Origin: PHET01 sp038202795
GTDB taxonomy: Bacteria; Actinomycetota; Coriobacteriia; Anaerosomatales; PHET01
DNA: 26,459 nt
Direction: 5' to 3'
NCBI GenBank assembly: GCA_038202795.1
Contig: JBBREQ010000028.1
Location: 1 to 26,459, forward strand
How positions within the stretch are numbered: the stretch's first letter is position 1; each line of letters begins with the position of its first letter. Under the pieces are notes generated by a model. That model searched no databases and was not told where the DNA came from. It worked only from the letters and a program-made list of their open reading frames with translations. Shown here piece after piece: positions 1 to 9,771 of this stretch. A program made the translations under genes and the position numbers.

Positions 1-839
1 CCATTGGAACCGGTACCAGTTCCCGAGGGCTCCAGATACCAGACCTCCAGACTCGGACGCTGGGCAGCCACTGAGTACTCTTTGGAACGGAACTTACGCC
101 AGTGCGTGGTGTTCTGTGAGCTTGTCTCGGACTGGTAGAGGAAGAATCCCTTGTTTGAAGCAGGGGTCTCCACCCAGGTCTGGACGATGTCGTCGACGTC
201 CCAGTTGACCGCAACGTCCCGCCCGGTGACGTCCTTGCCGCGCCTCATGTCGGCTTTGGCCTGCGGATTTCCTACCGCGCTCGACTGGCTATTCCACGTC
301 GTTCCTTCACTGAACGTGTTGATGAGTCGACCTAGATACGTCGTGGTCGTCGAGTTGGTGTAGTACTGGTGGAACTGCCGAATCGCAAAGTTCGTGTCGG
401 CAACATACGCGCTCTGGGGGATAGAGCTCGTGTCGAACCGCACATAGGCGCGATTGTGACCCGTAGCCGAGTCATAGTACCCGCACCTGAGCTCGGCGGA
501 TGTGTTGTAGGTGGTCGAGGGGTACTTGCTCGAGACGTAGGTGTCCAGCTCGGTGGACTTCGTGATGGTCGGGTCAACCTGCACGGGAAAGACCCGCCCC
601 GGTGCTTCGAGCCATGCCTTGGGTACCGAGTAGGTGACAACCGCCTGATTGGCATCCACCGCGACCACGGACATGGTCGCCCCTGCGCAGTAGTTGGGAT
701 CGCCAGCGGCGTCCTCACTGGAGTCGAAGACGATCAAGGCACCCAAGTCGAGCTCAGGGGTACTCTTCCCCGGTCGGTACAGCCCGTAGCCGCCCGTGAG
801 CTCGTTGCGAATCTCAAGTCCTTCGAGCGCGATGCGAAA
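1..839 (-). pseudogene. Downstream part of interrupted DNRLRE/RHS-type secreted protein, runs off window
   Basis: This stretch continues the reading frame of the 840-1580 fragment beyond its TGA (842..840) and stays open to the window edge, so at least 279 further codons belong to the same original gene. Seen: the frame reads FRIALEGLEIRNELTGGYGL directly after the stop, then PGRVFPVQVDPTIT, then a beta-rich region containing RAYVRFDTSSIP, NSTTTTYLGRL and DDIVQTWVETPASNKGFFLY. Known: 'FPVQVDPT' followed by a DNRLRE-like beta domain is typical of large secreted wall-associated or RHS-repeat proteins, many of them polymorphic toxins or adhesins. Inference: if the TGA is a sequencing error this is simply the middle of one intact gene; otherwise it is untranslated pseudogene sequence. 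The C-terminus lies outside the window, so a toxin domain cannot be judged. Confidence 0.7.
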
Positions 840-1580
840 TCAGTGGGTCGCCGGAGCGTTCGCGCTCTTGAGCACGAGCGTCTCTTTGATGCCTTCGGCG
901 AGTGCGCGGTACTCCAAGTCGGTGTCGGCGGCTACGTTGAGATACCTGGTGGTATCCCCATAGACCACCCTGGCCCGCTCGGCGGCGCCCAGATAGTCGA
1001 TACCAACCGAATACTCATCAGTGGCGAGCGAAACCGGTGCCTCATCGCCGCTCTGGACATCGAAGGTCGTCGTCATCTCGGTCGATGCGCTCTCGACGGC
1101 GCCGAAGCTCTCCCCGACGACGAGATCCGTACTGATGTCGCGCCACTGGCCGTCTTCGTCCTCGAAACGTACCGGCGCTTGCGAGATCTCAGCGCGAACC
1201 GAACCATCTGAGTACAGCCAGTGCGTCGAATCCTCCGTGCGCTTCTCGACGAGCTCGCGTACCAGCGTGCGCGTGGCCTCGGTGTCTGCGAGCGGCTCAC
1301 TTGGCGTAGCAGGTGCAACGACCTGCACACCTGAGGGCGTTGACTCCGCGACCGTAGGTGAGCTCTCGACGGTCGCCGAGCTGGACTGCTCAGCTGCGGC
1401 AGCCGGCAGTTCCGTGGGCGATGTCTCGACGGCCGCGCTGGGCTGCTGCTGCTCCGCTGTGGCTACCGGCGGCTCAGACGCAAACGCCGGTCCTGCCTGA
1501 AGCACGGGACCGGCGCATAACACAAACGAGAGCACAGCCGCACAGATGCGGCCCAGCACAGAACTCGGAATCCCCCTCAT
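840..1580 (-). CDS. N-terminal fragment of large secreted surface protein (signal peptide, DNRLRE/RHS-type N-domain)
   Basis: 246 residues from the ATG at 1580. A longer reading from TTG at 1613 exists but has no ribosome site, whereas a G6 run lies about 10 bases ahead of this ATG. Residues 1-35 form a Sec signal peptide (hydrophobic ICAAVLSFVLCAGPVLQA, cleavage near AFA/SE). A Pro/Ala/Ser/Glu-rich linker follows (about 36-95), then a domain with RELVEKRTEDSTHWLYSDGS and APVRFEDEDGQWRDIS, the N-terminal module seen in RHS/WapA-like giant proteins. Translation stops at TGA in '...KSANAPATH-stop', inside the conserved part of this module, where family members usually carry an aromatic residue (TGG to TGA would explain it). 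The in-frame sequence continues beyond. Likely role: exported adhesin or polymorphic toxin; certainty is limited because the C-terminal part is missing. Confidence 0.75.
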   Translation of the reverse strand: MRGIPSSVLGRICAAVLSFVLCAGPVLQAGPAFASEPPVATAEQQQPSAAVETSPTELPAAAAEQSSSATVESSPTVAESTPSGVQVVAPATPSEPLADTEATRTLVRELVEKRTEDSTHWLYSDGSVRAEISQAPVRFEDEDGQWRDISTDLVVGESFGAVESASTEMTTTFDVQSGDEAPVSLATDEYSVGIDYLGAAERARVVYGDTTRYLNVAADTDLEYRALAEGIKETLVLKSANAPATH

Positions 1581-1624
1581 AGCTTGCAAACCCCCCAGTT
1601 CGAGCTCCACCAATTGACAGGCAC

Positions 1625-1653
1625 TGTATCAGCCATCCCCCCCCCGGAGTCAA
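1625..1653 (-). promoter_or_regulatory. Putative sigma-70 promoter with a G9 tract in its spacer
   Basis: On the minus strand a -35-like TTGACT (1653-1648) and a -10-like GATACA (1630-1625) are exactly 17 bases apart. The spacer contains nine consecutive G (nine C at 1637-1645 on the plus strand). A start near 1618 would give a leader of about 38 bases to the ATG at 1580. The -35 matches 5/6 and the -10 only 3/6, so this is plausible, not certain. Confidence 0.45.
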
Positions 1654-1719
1654 GGTCGAGCTTCCTGATGCAGCCGTTCCTCGTGCGCCAGGGCGAGAGG
1701 CCACTACCGATGCTGCCAC

Positions 1720-1739
1720 AAGGTTCTTACCAGAACCTT
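1720..1739. repeat. Perfect 8-bp inverted repeat (AAGGTTCT-tacc-AGAACCTT)
   Basis: Eight-base arms 1720-1727 and 1732-1739 separated by TACC. It lies between the end of arcA (stop at 1806-1804) and the promoter of the surface-protein gene. There is no T-run on either side, so a classical intrinsic terminator is not supported. It could be an operator or a terminator-like hairpin for arcA. Confidence 0.5.
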
Positions 1740-1803
1740 ACCGAGCAGCTCAGCGGGGGTGTTTCTTCGGTGATATCGAGCGCAGCAGAGCGGCGAGATC
1801 CCT

Positions 1804-3072
1804 TTACCCCACCGCGTCGCGCACGATGGGACAGGTCATGCAGTGGCAGCCGCCGCGACCCTTTCCCAGCTCGGAGCCCTCGATGTCGATGACCTCGATG
1901 CCGGCGTTTCTCAGCGCGCGGTTGGTCTGCGTGTTCTTCGAGTAGCCAAAGACGACTCCCGGCTCGACCACAACAACGTTGTTCGCGTCGTCCCACTGCT
2001 CGCGGGCGGACTGGAAGCTGTCGCCGCCTGTGGGGATCACCCGCAACTCACGCAGGTCCAGCGCGTTCTCGAGTGCCGGGATCAGACCCTTCTCCTCGGT
2101 GATGTCGAAGAATACGTCGCCCCCGCCGGGACGGATGCTGTAGACCCTCATCGCGTCGACGACCGGCGGAAACAGCGTGACCGCGTCCCGGTCGACGAAG
2201 TTGAACACCGTGTCCAGATGCATGTACGCGCGATCCTGTACCATCCGGCACACGATGATGCGCTCGGCCGCCTGGGCCTCGAACAGCGAGCGGGCGAGGT
2301 GCTCCACCATCCGACCGGTCGAGCGTTCCCCGAGCCCTATGAGCACGGTTCTGTTGCCGATGGGCATCACGTCGCCGCCCTCAAGCGACACGCCCTGGCT
2401 GAAGTCCTCGATGGCGAACTGGGTCGCATCGCCCTGTGGCGGATACCAGAAGTCGAATTCCGCACCCGCAAAATCCGGGTGATGGCGGTAGATCACCGAG
2501 AGGTTGATCACTTCCATGCGGCGCGCCGAGCGAAACAGCGGCGGCAGGAGCACCCCGCCGTAGAGCCACGCGCTCGAGTCGCGCGTGAACACCGAGTTGG
2601 GCAGCGGCGGCAGCACGAACTCGTGCGGGTCCGAAAGCACCGCGCCCAGCGACCGCCGCGAAAGCGCGTCCAGGTCCAGCCCCTCGAGTTCAGAGACCAG
2701 CGCACCGCCGATGAGAATCTCAGCGAGGCGCTCCGCCGGAAGCTGTGCCAGATAGGCCCGCAGCTCGTCGACCAGCGAGATTCCCACCGTGAACGACGAG
2801 ACCGCATCGCCGATAACCGCCGTGCGGGCTTCTTGGGAGGCCTCGAGCGTCTCGGCAAGCAGCTTCTCGACGTAGAGCACCTCGACGCCGCGGTCGCGCA
2901 GAGCATCGGTGAACGCGTCGTGCTCGGCCTGCGCCCGTTCGACCCATACCAAGTCGTCGTAGAGGAAGTGCTCCCTGTTCGACGGGGTCAGCCGCTCCAT
3001 CGCCCTACCGGGACGATGCATGAGCACCGTTTTCAGTCGACCGGACTCCGAGTACACACCGGGTCGCTCCAC
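1804..3072 (-). CDS. arcA: Arginine deiminase
   Basis: Hydrolyses L-arginine to citrulline and ammonia in the cytosol, the first step of the ATP-yielding deiminase pathway and a source of acid resistance. 422 residues, within the family range. Visible landmarks: SGRLKTVLMHRPG at the N-terminus, NSVFTRDSSAW, SLEGGDV, MHLDTVFNF with the catalytic His, and the C-terminal catalytic Cys in GRGGCHCMTCPI. The chosen start is GTG at 3072 (VERPGVYSESG...), preceded by GGGAG six bases upstream; upstream in-frame starts (ATG 3102, GTG 3126) would add an unusual MPCWYLAAM leader and lack a good ribosome site. No arcB, arcC or arginine/ornithine antiporter is in the window, so the remainder of the pathway must lie elsewhere or be absent. 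Divergent from cca. Confidence 0.95.
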   Translation of the reverse strand: MERPGVYSESGRLKTVLMHRPGRAMERLTPSNREHFLYDDLVWVERAQAEHDAFTDALRDRGVEVLYVEKLLAETLEASQEARTAVIGDAVSSFTVGISLVDELRAYLAQLPAERLAEILIGGALVSELEGLDLDALSRRSLGAVLSDPHEFVLPPLPNSVFTRDSSAWLYGGVLLPPLFRSARRMEVINLSVIYRHHPDFAGAEFDFWYPPQGDATQFAIEDFSQGVSLEGGDVMPIGNRTVLIGLGERSTGRMVEHLARSLFEAQAAERIIVCRMVQDRAYMHLDTVFNFVDRDAVTLFPPVVDAMRVYSIRPGGGDVFFDITEEKGLIPALENALDLRELRVIPTGGDSFQSAREQWDDANNVVVVEPGVVFGYSKNTQTNRALRNAGIEVIDIEGSELGKGRGGCHCMTCPIVRDAVG

Positions 3073-3166
3073 GTGACTCTCCCATCGCAGTGCCGGGACC
3101 ATCGCGGCAAGGTACCAGCATGGCACAACCCGCCCGTCGGTTCACCGCCTCTACCAGCCGCGCGGG

Positions 3167-3172
3167 TACGAT
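3167..3172 (+). promoter_or_regulatory. Putative -10 element placing transcription start at the cca ATG
   Basis: TACGAT ends seven bases before the cca ATG (3179), so transcription would begin at or next to the start codon. No Shine-Dalgarno sequence is visible in the preceding 25 bases, and no good -35 is seen. This would fit a leaderless message, common in actinobacteria. Confidence 0.3.
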
Positions 3173-3178
3173 ACCCTC

Positions 3179-4579
3179 ATGGACCCCGTACCCCACAGCG
3201 AACTGCCACCCGGCCTGATGGAGCTCCCGCCAGGAGTCCTCACCGTCGCACGCGCGCTTGCCGCTGCGGGCCACGACTGCGTGCTCGTGGGCGGGGCCGT
3301 GCGCGGGGCACTTCTCGGCGAGCCGAGCCCTCCCGACCTCGATCTGGCGACCGATGCGACACCCGAGCAGGTGCGTGCAGCACTTGCGTGTGTCCCGGGG
3401 GTACGCAGCATCTACGCGCTGGGTGAGCGCTTCGGCACGGTGGGCGTCGCGCTCGACGACCGCACCGTGCTCGAGATCACGACCCTGAGATGTGCCGAGG
3501 GCAGCCTTGCGCAGCGCTTCGCCGCCGACGCCGCCCTGCGCGACTTCACCGTCAACGCGATGGGACTCGACGTGGTGAGCCGCGCCCTTCTCGACCCCAC
3601 AGGCGGCCGAGAAGACCTGGCTGCTGGCGTGTTGCGGGCACCCGGCGATCCTGCCCAGCGCTTCGCCGACGACCCCGTCCGCGTGCTACGCGCAGCTCGC
3701 TTCGTCGCGCAGCTGGGCTTCGTGCTCGACCCGTCAACCGCAGCCGCGATGCCCCCTATCGCCCCGCGCCTCGCAGGGGTCGCGGTTGAGCGCATCCGCG
3801 ACGAACTCACCAAGCTGCTGAGGGGCCCGCACGTCGCTGCGGGCCTCACGGTCCTACACGAAAGCGGCGCACTCGCCGTGGTGCTTCCTGAGGTCGCCGC
3901 CCTCGATGGCGTCAGCCAGCCCAGCTTCCACGACCTCGACGTGCTCGCCCACACCATCCAGACCGTCGCAGCGGCCCCCGCGACGCGCGCCTTGCGTTGG
4001 TCGGCGCTCCTACACGACACCGGCAAGGCGCCCACACGCTCCGTCGACCCCGATGGTCGCATCCGATTCCTGGGCCACGCCAAGGAGAGCGCCCGGATCG
4101 CCGAGCAGATCGCCAGCCGCTTGCGCTTCTCCAACGCCGACCGCGGCGCGATAGCCCACCTGGTCGGCGAGCACATGCGCCTGGGTGAGTTGCACCTGAC
4201 CAACCCGCGCGCCGTCGACAGAGCGGTGCGCAAGCTCGACTTCTGGGAGCGCGGCGCAGCAACGGGCATTCCGCTGGTCACCGCCGAGGACGCGCTCGAA
4301 CTCACGCTCGCGGACTTCTCGGCCACCGCGCATCGAGACGAGACCGCACGCGTTCGTGCGCAGCTGGCTCAGGCCGTGGCTGCCTCCCGCGACCGCGGCA
4401 CCTTGCAGGCCCCCCGGTCGCCACTCAGCGGCGACGAACTCATGGCTGCACTGGGCCTCGATGAGGGACCGGCGATCGGGATCGCCACCCGCGCGATCCT
4501 CGCAGCGCTCGAGGCCGGCACGCTCTCGCCCGACGACCGCGAAGGTACACTCCAAATCGCGCGACAGGCGCTCGCCTAG
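3179..4579 (+). CDS. cca: CCA tRNA nucleotidyltransferase with HD domain
   Basis: Adds or repairs the 3' CCA end of tRNAs (class II polymerase-beta-fold nucleotidyltransferase). 466 residues. Seen: GGAVRG at 38-43, the metal-binding DxD pair D53/D55 in DLDLATDA, LRDFTVNAM (motif C region), the RFADDPVRVLRAARF template-binding segment, and a C-terminal HD domain with LLHDTGKAP and LVGEHM. It is one of the few plus-strand genes here, divergent from arcA and convergent with xfp (two bases between stop codons). The start is ATG 3179; an internal ATG at 3218 is possible and would still keep the catalytic core. Neither has a clear ribosome site. One tRNA in this window encodes its own CCA, so the enzyme may serve in repair as well as in maturation. 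Confidence 0.95.
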   Translation: MDPVPHSELPPGLMELPPGVLTVARALAAAGHDCVLVGGAVRGALLGEPSPPDLDLATDATPEQVRAALACVPGVRSIYALGERFGTVGVALDDRTVLEITTLRCAEGSLAQRFAADAALRDFTVNAMGLDVVSRALLDPTGGREDLAAGVLRAPGDPAQRFADDPVRVLRAARFVAQLGFVLDPSTAAAMPPIAPRLAGVAVERIRDELTKLLRGPHVAAGLTVLHESGALAVVLPEVAALDGVSQPSFHDLDVLAHTIQTVAAAPATRALRWSALLHDTGKAPTRSVDPDGRIRFLGHAKESARIAEQIASRLRFSNADRGAIAHLVGEHMRLGELHLTNPRAVDRAVRKLDFWERGAATGIPLVTAEDALELTLADFSATAHRDETARVRAQLAQAVAASRDRGTLQAPRSPLSGDELMAALGLDEGPAIGIATRAILAALEAGTLSPDDREGTLQIARQALA

Positions 4580-4581
4580 CG

Positions 4582-6981
4582 CTAGCTGTAGGGCCACACC
4601 CACTCGCGGATCTCGGGCATGTCCTGGCCATGCTCAGCGATGTACTCGCTGTGATCGATGATCCGATCGCGAACGTACTGTTCGACGTACGCGCGGCGGT
4701 CACGGAGCTGTGAAACGCGTGCGAAGACGTCGCCAAACAGATGGAACCGGTCCAGGTCGTTGAGGACCACCATGTCAAACGGCGTGGTAGTGGTTCCCTG
4801 CTCTTTGTAGCCGCGCACGTGGATGTTCTTGTGGTTTGTGCGTCGGTAGGTGAGGCGGTGAATGAGCCACGGATACCCGTGGTACGCGAAGATCACGGGC
4901 TTGTCGGAGGTGAAGATCGCATCGAACTCGGCGTCGGTGAGGCCGTGCGGGTGCTCCTCGGCCGGCTGGAGAGTCATGAGGTCGACGACGTTGACGACAC
5001 GGACACGCAACTCGGGAGCTTGCTGTCTCAGTAAGTCGACGGCCGCCAGCGTCTCGAGGGTGGGAGTATCGCCCGCGCACGCCATCACCACGTCGGGCTC
5101 ACCGCCGGCATCCGTGCTCGCCCATGCCCATATCCCGATTCCTGCGGTGCAGTGCTTCACCGCCGCATCCATGTCGAGGAACTGGAGCGCCGGCTGCTTG
5201 CCGGCGACGATGACATTGATGTAGTTGGTGGACCGCAGGCAGTGGTCGGCAACTGACAGAAGCGTGTTGGCGTCCGGCGGAAGGTAGACCCGCACTACGT
5301 CACCAGGCTTGTTGACGACCATGTCGATGAAGCCGGGGTCTTGGTGCGAGAAGCCGTTGTGGTCCTGGCGCCACACGTGCGAGCTCAGCAGATAGTTCGC
5401 CGAGGAGATCGGCGCGCGCCACGCCACCTCGTTCTTGCTCACATCGAGCCACTTCGCGTGCTGGTTGAACATCGAATCGACGATGTGGACGAAGGCCTCA
5501 TACGTGTTGAACAGCCCATGACGCCCTGTAAGCACGTAGCCCTCGAGCCACCCGAGGCACGTGTGCTCCGAGAGGATCTCCATCACGCGACCATCGGGAG
5601 AAAGGGCTCCGCCGTCATCGTCGACGGGTTGACGCGCCGCAAGCCAGGTCTTCTGGCTCACCTCGTAGACGGCATCGAGACGGTTGGACGCGGTCTCGTC
5701 GGGACCGAATATGCGAAAACTCCTGGTGTTGGCTGCCATGATGTCGCGCAGGAAGGTACCCAGAACCCGCGTGGCCTCACCGAGGCTGCGGCCGGGTTCG
5801 GGCACCGGGACGGCGTAGCTGGTGAAGTCGGGCATCTTCAGATCGCGACGGATGATGCCGGCGTTCGCCCGCGGGGTGTCGCCCAGGCGTCGAGCGCCTT
5901 TGGGCGCGAACTCGCACAGCTCCGCGACCGGGGAGCCGCTCTGTGTGAAGAGCTCCCCGGGCCGGTAGGAAGTCATCCACTCCTCGAGAATGCGCAGGTG
6001 CTCCGGATTGTCGTGGGGGTTGGAAAGTGGCACCTGATGTGAGCGCCACGAGCCCTCCACCTGGTGGCCATCGACTTCTCTGGGGCCGGTCCATCCTTTG
6101 GGGGTCGCGAGCACGATCATCGGCCAGCGTGGTGCCAGGGCGCCGGGCTCGTCGCGCCAGTCAGCCCGAATCTCGGCGATCTCGTCGAGAACCGCATCGA
6201 GTGTGGCCGCCATCAACTGGTGCATGACAGCCGGATCGTCGCCTTCGACGAAGACAGGACGCCAGCCGTAACCCGTGAGCAGACACTCCAGGTCCGCACG
6301 CGGGATGCGGGCCAGCACGGTGGGATTCGCGATCTTGAAGCCATTGAGGTGCAGAATCGGCAGCACCACGCCATCTCGGGCCGGGTTCAGGAACTTGTTC
6401 GAGTGCCACGCAGCAGCAAGCGGACCGGTCTCAGCCTCGCCGTCCCCCACAACGCACGCAACGGTGAGGCCGGGGTTGTCGAACGCAGCGCCAAACGCAT
6501 GCGAGAGCGAGTAGCCGAGCTCTCCGCCCTCATGAATCGAACCGGGTATCTCCGGTGCGACGTGGCTCGGGATGCCACCCGGAAAGGAGAACTGTCTGAA
6601 TAGGCGTCGCATCCCGTCGACGTCTTGAGAGATCTCCGGGTAGCGCTCGGGGTAGGTACCTTCGAGCCACGTGTTGGCGACGATCGCCGGTCCGCCGTGG
6701 CCGGGCCCTGTGATCAGCAGCATCTCCAGGTCGCGTGCCTTGATGACCCGGTTGAGGTGGGCGTAGATGAAGTTGAGGCCGGGTGTGGTGCCCCAGTGGC
6801 CCAGCAATCGCGGCTTCACGTGCTCGCGCACAAGCGGCGTGGTCATCAGCGGATTGTCGAGCAGGTAGATCTGGCCCACCGCCAGGTAGTTGGCGGCCCG
6901 CCAGTACGCGTCAATGGTGGCGGCCTGCTCGGCAGTAAGCGGATGGGCGGGGGCCTTGGCACCAGCAGTGTCGTCGCTCAT
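4582..6981 (-). CDS. xfp: Xylulose-5-phosphate/fructose-6-phosphate phosphoketolase
   Basis: Thiamine-diphosphate enzyme that splits xylulose-5-P (and often fructose-6-P) with phosphate into acetyl phosphate plus glyceraldehyde-3-P or erythrose-4-P. 799 residues, normal for the family. Seen: LLGHWGTTPG (H62), TGPGHGGPAI (H95), SHAFGAAF, the ThDP signature GDGEAETGPLAAAWHSNKFL, and NTYEAFVHIVDSM carrying the glutamate that activates ThDP. AGGAGAG lies 8 bases before the ATG. Its ATG overlaps the stop of ackA (ATGA), so the two are one operon and probably translationally coupled: the acetyl phosphate made here is the substrate of AckA. Substrate preference (X5P versus F6P) cannot be read from the sequence. 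Confidence 0.97.
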   Translation of the reverse strand: MSDDTAGAKAPAHPLTAEQAATIDAYWRAANYLAVGQIYLLDNPLMTTPLVREHVKPRLLGHWGTTPGLNFIYAHLNRVIKARDLEMLLITGPGHGGPAIVANTWLEGTYPERYPEISQDVDGMRRLFRQFSFPGGIPSHVAPEIPGSIHEGGELGYSLSHAFGAAFDNPGLTVACVVGDGEAETGPLAAAWHSNKFLNPARDGVVLPILHLNGFKIANPTVLARIPRADLECLLTGYGWRPVFVEGDDPAVMHQLMAATLDAVLDEIAEIRADWRDEPGALAPRWPMIVLATPKGWTGPREVDGHQVEGSWRSHQVPLSNPHDNPEHLRILEEWMTSYRPGELFTQSGSPVAELCEFAPKGARRLGDTPRANAGIIRRDLKMPDFTSYAVPVPEPGRSLGEATRVLGTFLRDIMAANTRSFRIFGPDETASNRLDAVYEVSQKTWLAARQPVDDDGGALSPDGRVMEILSEHTCLGWLEGYVLTGRHGLFNTYEAFVHIVDSMFNQHAKWLDVSKNEVAWRAPISSANYLLSSHVWRQDHNGFSHQDPGFIDMVVNKPGDVVRVYLPPDANTLLSVADHCLRSTNYINVIVAGKQPALQFLDMDAAVKHCTAGIGIWAWASTDAGGEPDVVMACAGDTPTLETLAAVDLLRQQAPELRVRVVNVVDLMTLQPAEEHPHGLTDAEFDAIFTSDKPVIFAYHGYPWLIHRLTYRRTNHKNIHVRGYKEQGTTTTPFDMVVLNDLDRFHLFGDVFARVSQLRDRRAYVEQYVRDRIIDHSEYIAEHGQDMPEIREWVWPYS

Positions 6982-8183
6982 GACTGGGTCTCTCCTGTGG
7001 TCGATTCGAGACAGGCGCGGGTGATACGTGCGATCTCGAGCTCCTCGTCGGTGGGGATAACGAGCACTGCGACGCGACCGTCTTCGGGACTGATCGCTCG
7101 CTCCTCAGTGCTCGAGCTCGCGTTACGCGCAGGGTCGATCTGGATGCCGAGACCCTCAAGTCCCTCGCAGATGCGCGCGCGGACATCGGCATCATGCTCG
7201 CCAACGCCGGCGGTGAAGACCAGCGCATCAACCCGTCCGAGCACGGCATGGTACGCGCCCACGTACTTCTTGGCGCGGTAGCAGTACAGATCCAGAGCGG
7301 CGGCGGCGTCAGCGTCACCAGCTTCGGCAAGAGCGTGCACGGAGCGCATGTCGCTCTCGCCACAGAGGCCCTTAAGACCGCTTTCGTGGTTGAGCAGCCG
7401 GTGCGTGTCTTCTCGGCTGCGGCCGGTGATTTCGCCCAGTAGCATGGGAACAGCCGGGTCGACATCGCCGCAACGCGTGCCCATCACCAGTCCCTCGAGC
7501 GGTGTCATCCCCATCGAAGTGTCGATGCTCGCTCCCGCGTGGATTGCCGTTGCGCTCGCGCCGTTGCCCAGGTGCAGCGTGATGAGGTCGAGCTCCTCAA
7601 GCCGACGACCGAGCACGGCTGCAGCTCGGCCTGCCACATACTCGTGCGAGGTGCCGTGAAAGCCGTAGCGGTGGATTCCGTGACGCCGCGTGATCTCGCG
7701 CGGCAGCGCGTACTCACGGGCGCACGCTGGCATCGTCTGGTGAAACGTCGTGTCGAAGACGGCCACCTGCGGCACGTGCGGCAGACAACGACGCGCGGCC
7801 TCGATACCCGCAAGGTTCGCGTGGGTGTGCAGCGGCGCGAGAAGTGCGAGCGCGCTGATGCTCTCCACAACACCATCATCGAGCAACGCCGGCGCCGTGA
7901 ATCGGTCTCCTCCGTGCACGACCCGGTGGCCTACTGCTGTGATGCGCCCAAGGTCGACGTTGGCGGCGACGAGCGCATCGAGCGCCGCAGTCAGGGCCTC
8001 GGTGTGATCGGCGATCGAAGCGAGATGCTCGTCGCGGCAACCGTCGCGTTCAACCCAGAGGGACGCCTCGGGGCTACCGATACGCTCGACCTCGCCCTCG
8101 AGCAGCGAAGGCTCGGGACCATCCAGGTCGAAGAGCTCGAACTTGACCGAGCTGCTGCCGGAATTGATGACGAGAACTAGCAC
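6978..8183 (-). CDS. ackA: Acetate kinase
   Basis: Transfers phosphate from acetyl phosphate to ADP, giving ATP and acetate; reversible. 401 residues from GTG 8183, preceded by a GAGGGGGG ribosome site; in-frame sequence upstream encodes nothing recognisable. Family signatures present: N-terminal INSGSSSVKFELFD with N7, GHRVVHGGDRF, VFDTTFHQTMP (catalytic Asp), HRYGFHGTSHEYV (catalytic His), LHLGNGASATAI, MGMTPLEGLVMGTRCGDVDP and FTAGVGEHDADVR. It is the first gene of the ackA-xfp operon (4-base overlap) and lies 92 bases downstream of purA on the same strand. No phosphotransacetylase (pta) is adjacent, consistent with acetyl phosphate coming from phosphoketolase. Confidence 0.97.
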   Translation of the reverse strand: MLVLVINSGSSSVKFELFDLDGPEPSLLEGEVERIGSPEASLWVERDGCRDEHLASIADHTEALTAALDALVAANVDLGRITAVGHRVVHGGDRFTAPALLDDGVVESISALALLAPLHTHANLAGIEAARRCLPHVPQVAVFDTTFHQTMPACAREYALPREITRRHGIHRYGFHGTSHEYVAGRAAAVLGRRLEELDLITLHLGNGASATAIHAGASIDTSMGMTPLEGLVMGTRCGDVDPAVPMLLGEITGRSREDTHRLLNHESGLKGLCGESDMRSVHALAEAGDADAAAALDLYCYRAKKYVGAYHAVLGRVDALVFTAGVGEHDADVRARICEGLEGLGIQIDPARNASSSTEERAISPEDGRVAVLVIPTDEELEIARITRACLESTTGETQS

Positions 8184-8275
8184 ACGCCCCCCTCGTAGAG
8201 ATGAATCGCCGATACGGGGAGTCTTCCCATTGTGAGTGGTTCGCTTTCGGGGAATGTCACCTACGTCGAGCTGCC

Positions 8276-9565
<1,290 letters not shown>

Positions 9566-9718
9566 AGAAGTTTACTCCCGATGAATGCTGGGCCCCGCGG
9601 ACACTCTAGCCGCTCCCGGGCCCTGCACGCCGCTGCTCCCGCGCGGCACGCTCGCACGCTTCAGATCAGGTGTTGCGTGCGGCAGAAGTATGCCGCAGAC
9701 CGCCGAGAAGTGCTAGCG

Positions 9719-9736
9719 CGCGGAGTCTGCTCCGCG
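9719..9736. other. GC-rich hairpin (7-bp stem, TCTG loop)
   Basis: Arms CGCGGAG 9719-9725 and CTCCGCG 9730-9736 in the gap between the COG2509 gene and purA. No T-tract follows on either strand. Possible weak or factor-assisted terminator. Confidence 0.35.
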
Positions 9737-9750
9737 ACGAGCGGGCCGAG

Positions 9751-9771
9751 AGAGCACCTGTGCGGTGCTCT
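9751..9771 (-). terminator. Hairpin overlapping the stop codon of the COG2509 flavoprotein gene
   Basis: Perfect 8-bp stem AGAGCACC (9751-9758) / GGTGCTCT (9764-9771) with a five-base loop. Its arm overlaps the TAG stop (9772-9770) of the upstream minus-strand gene. There is no T-run after it, so it is not a canonical intrinsic terminator, although many high-GC actinobacterial terminators lack the T-run. Confidence 0.4.

Noticed and set aside
1843..3426. Long plus-strand ORF antisense to arcA (527 codons)
   Set aside because: High-GC shadow frame; low-complexity Arg/Pro composition and the arcA frame is unambiguous.
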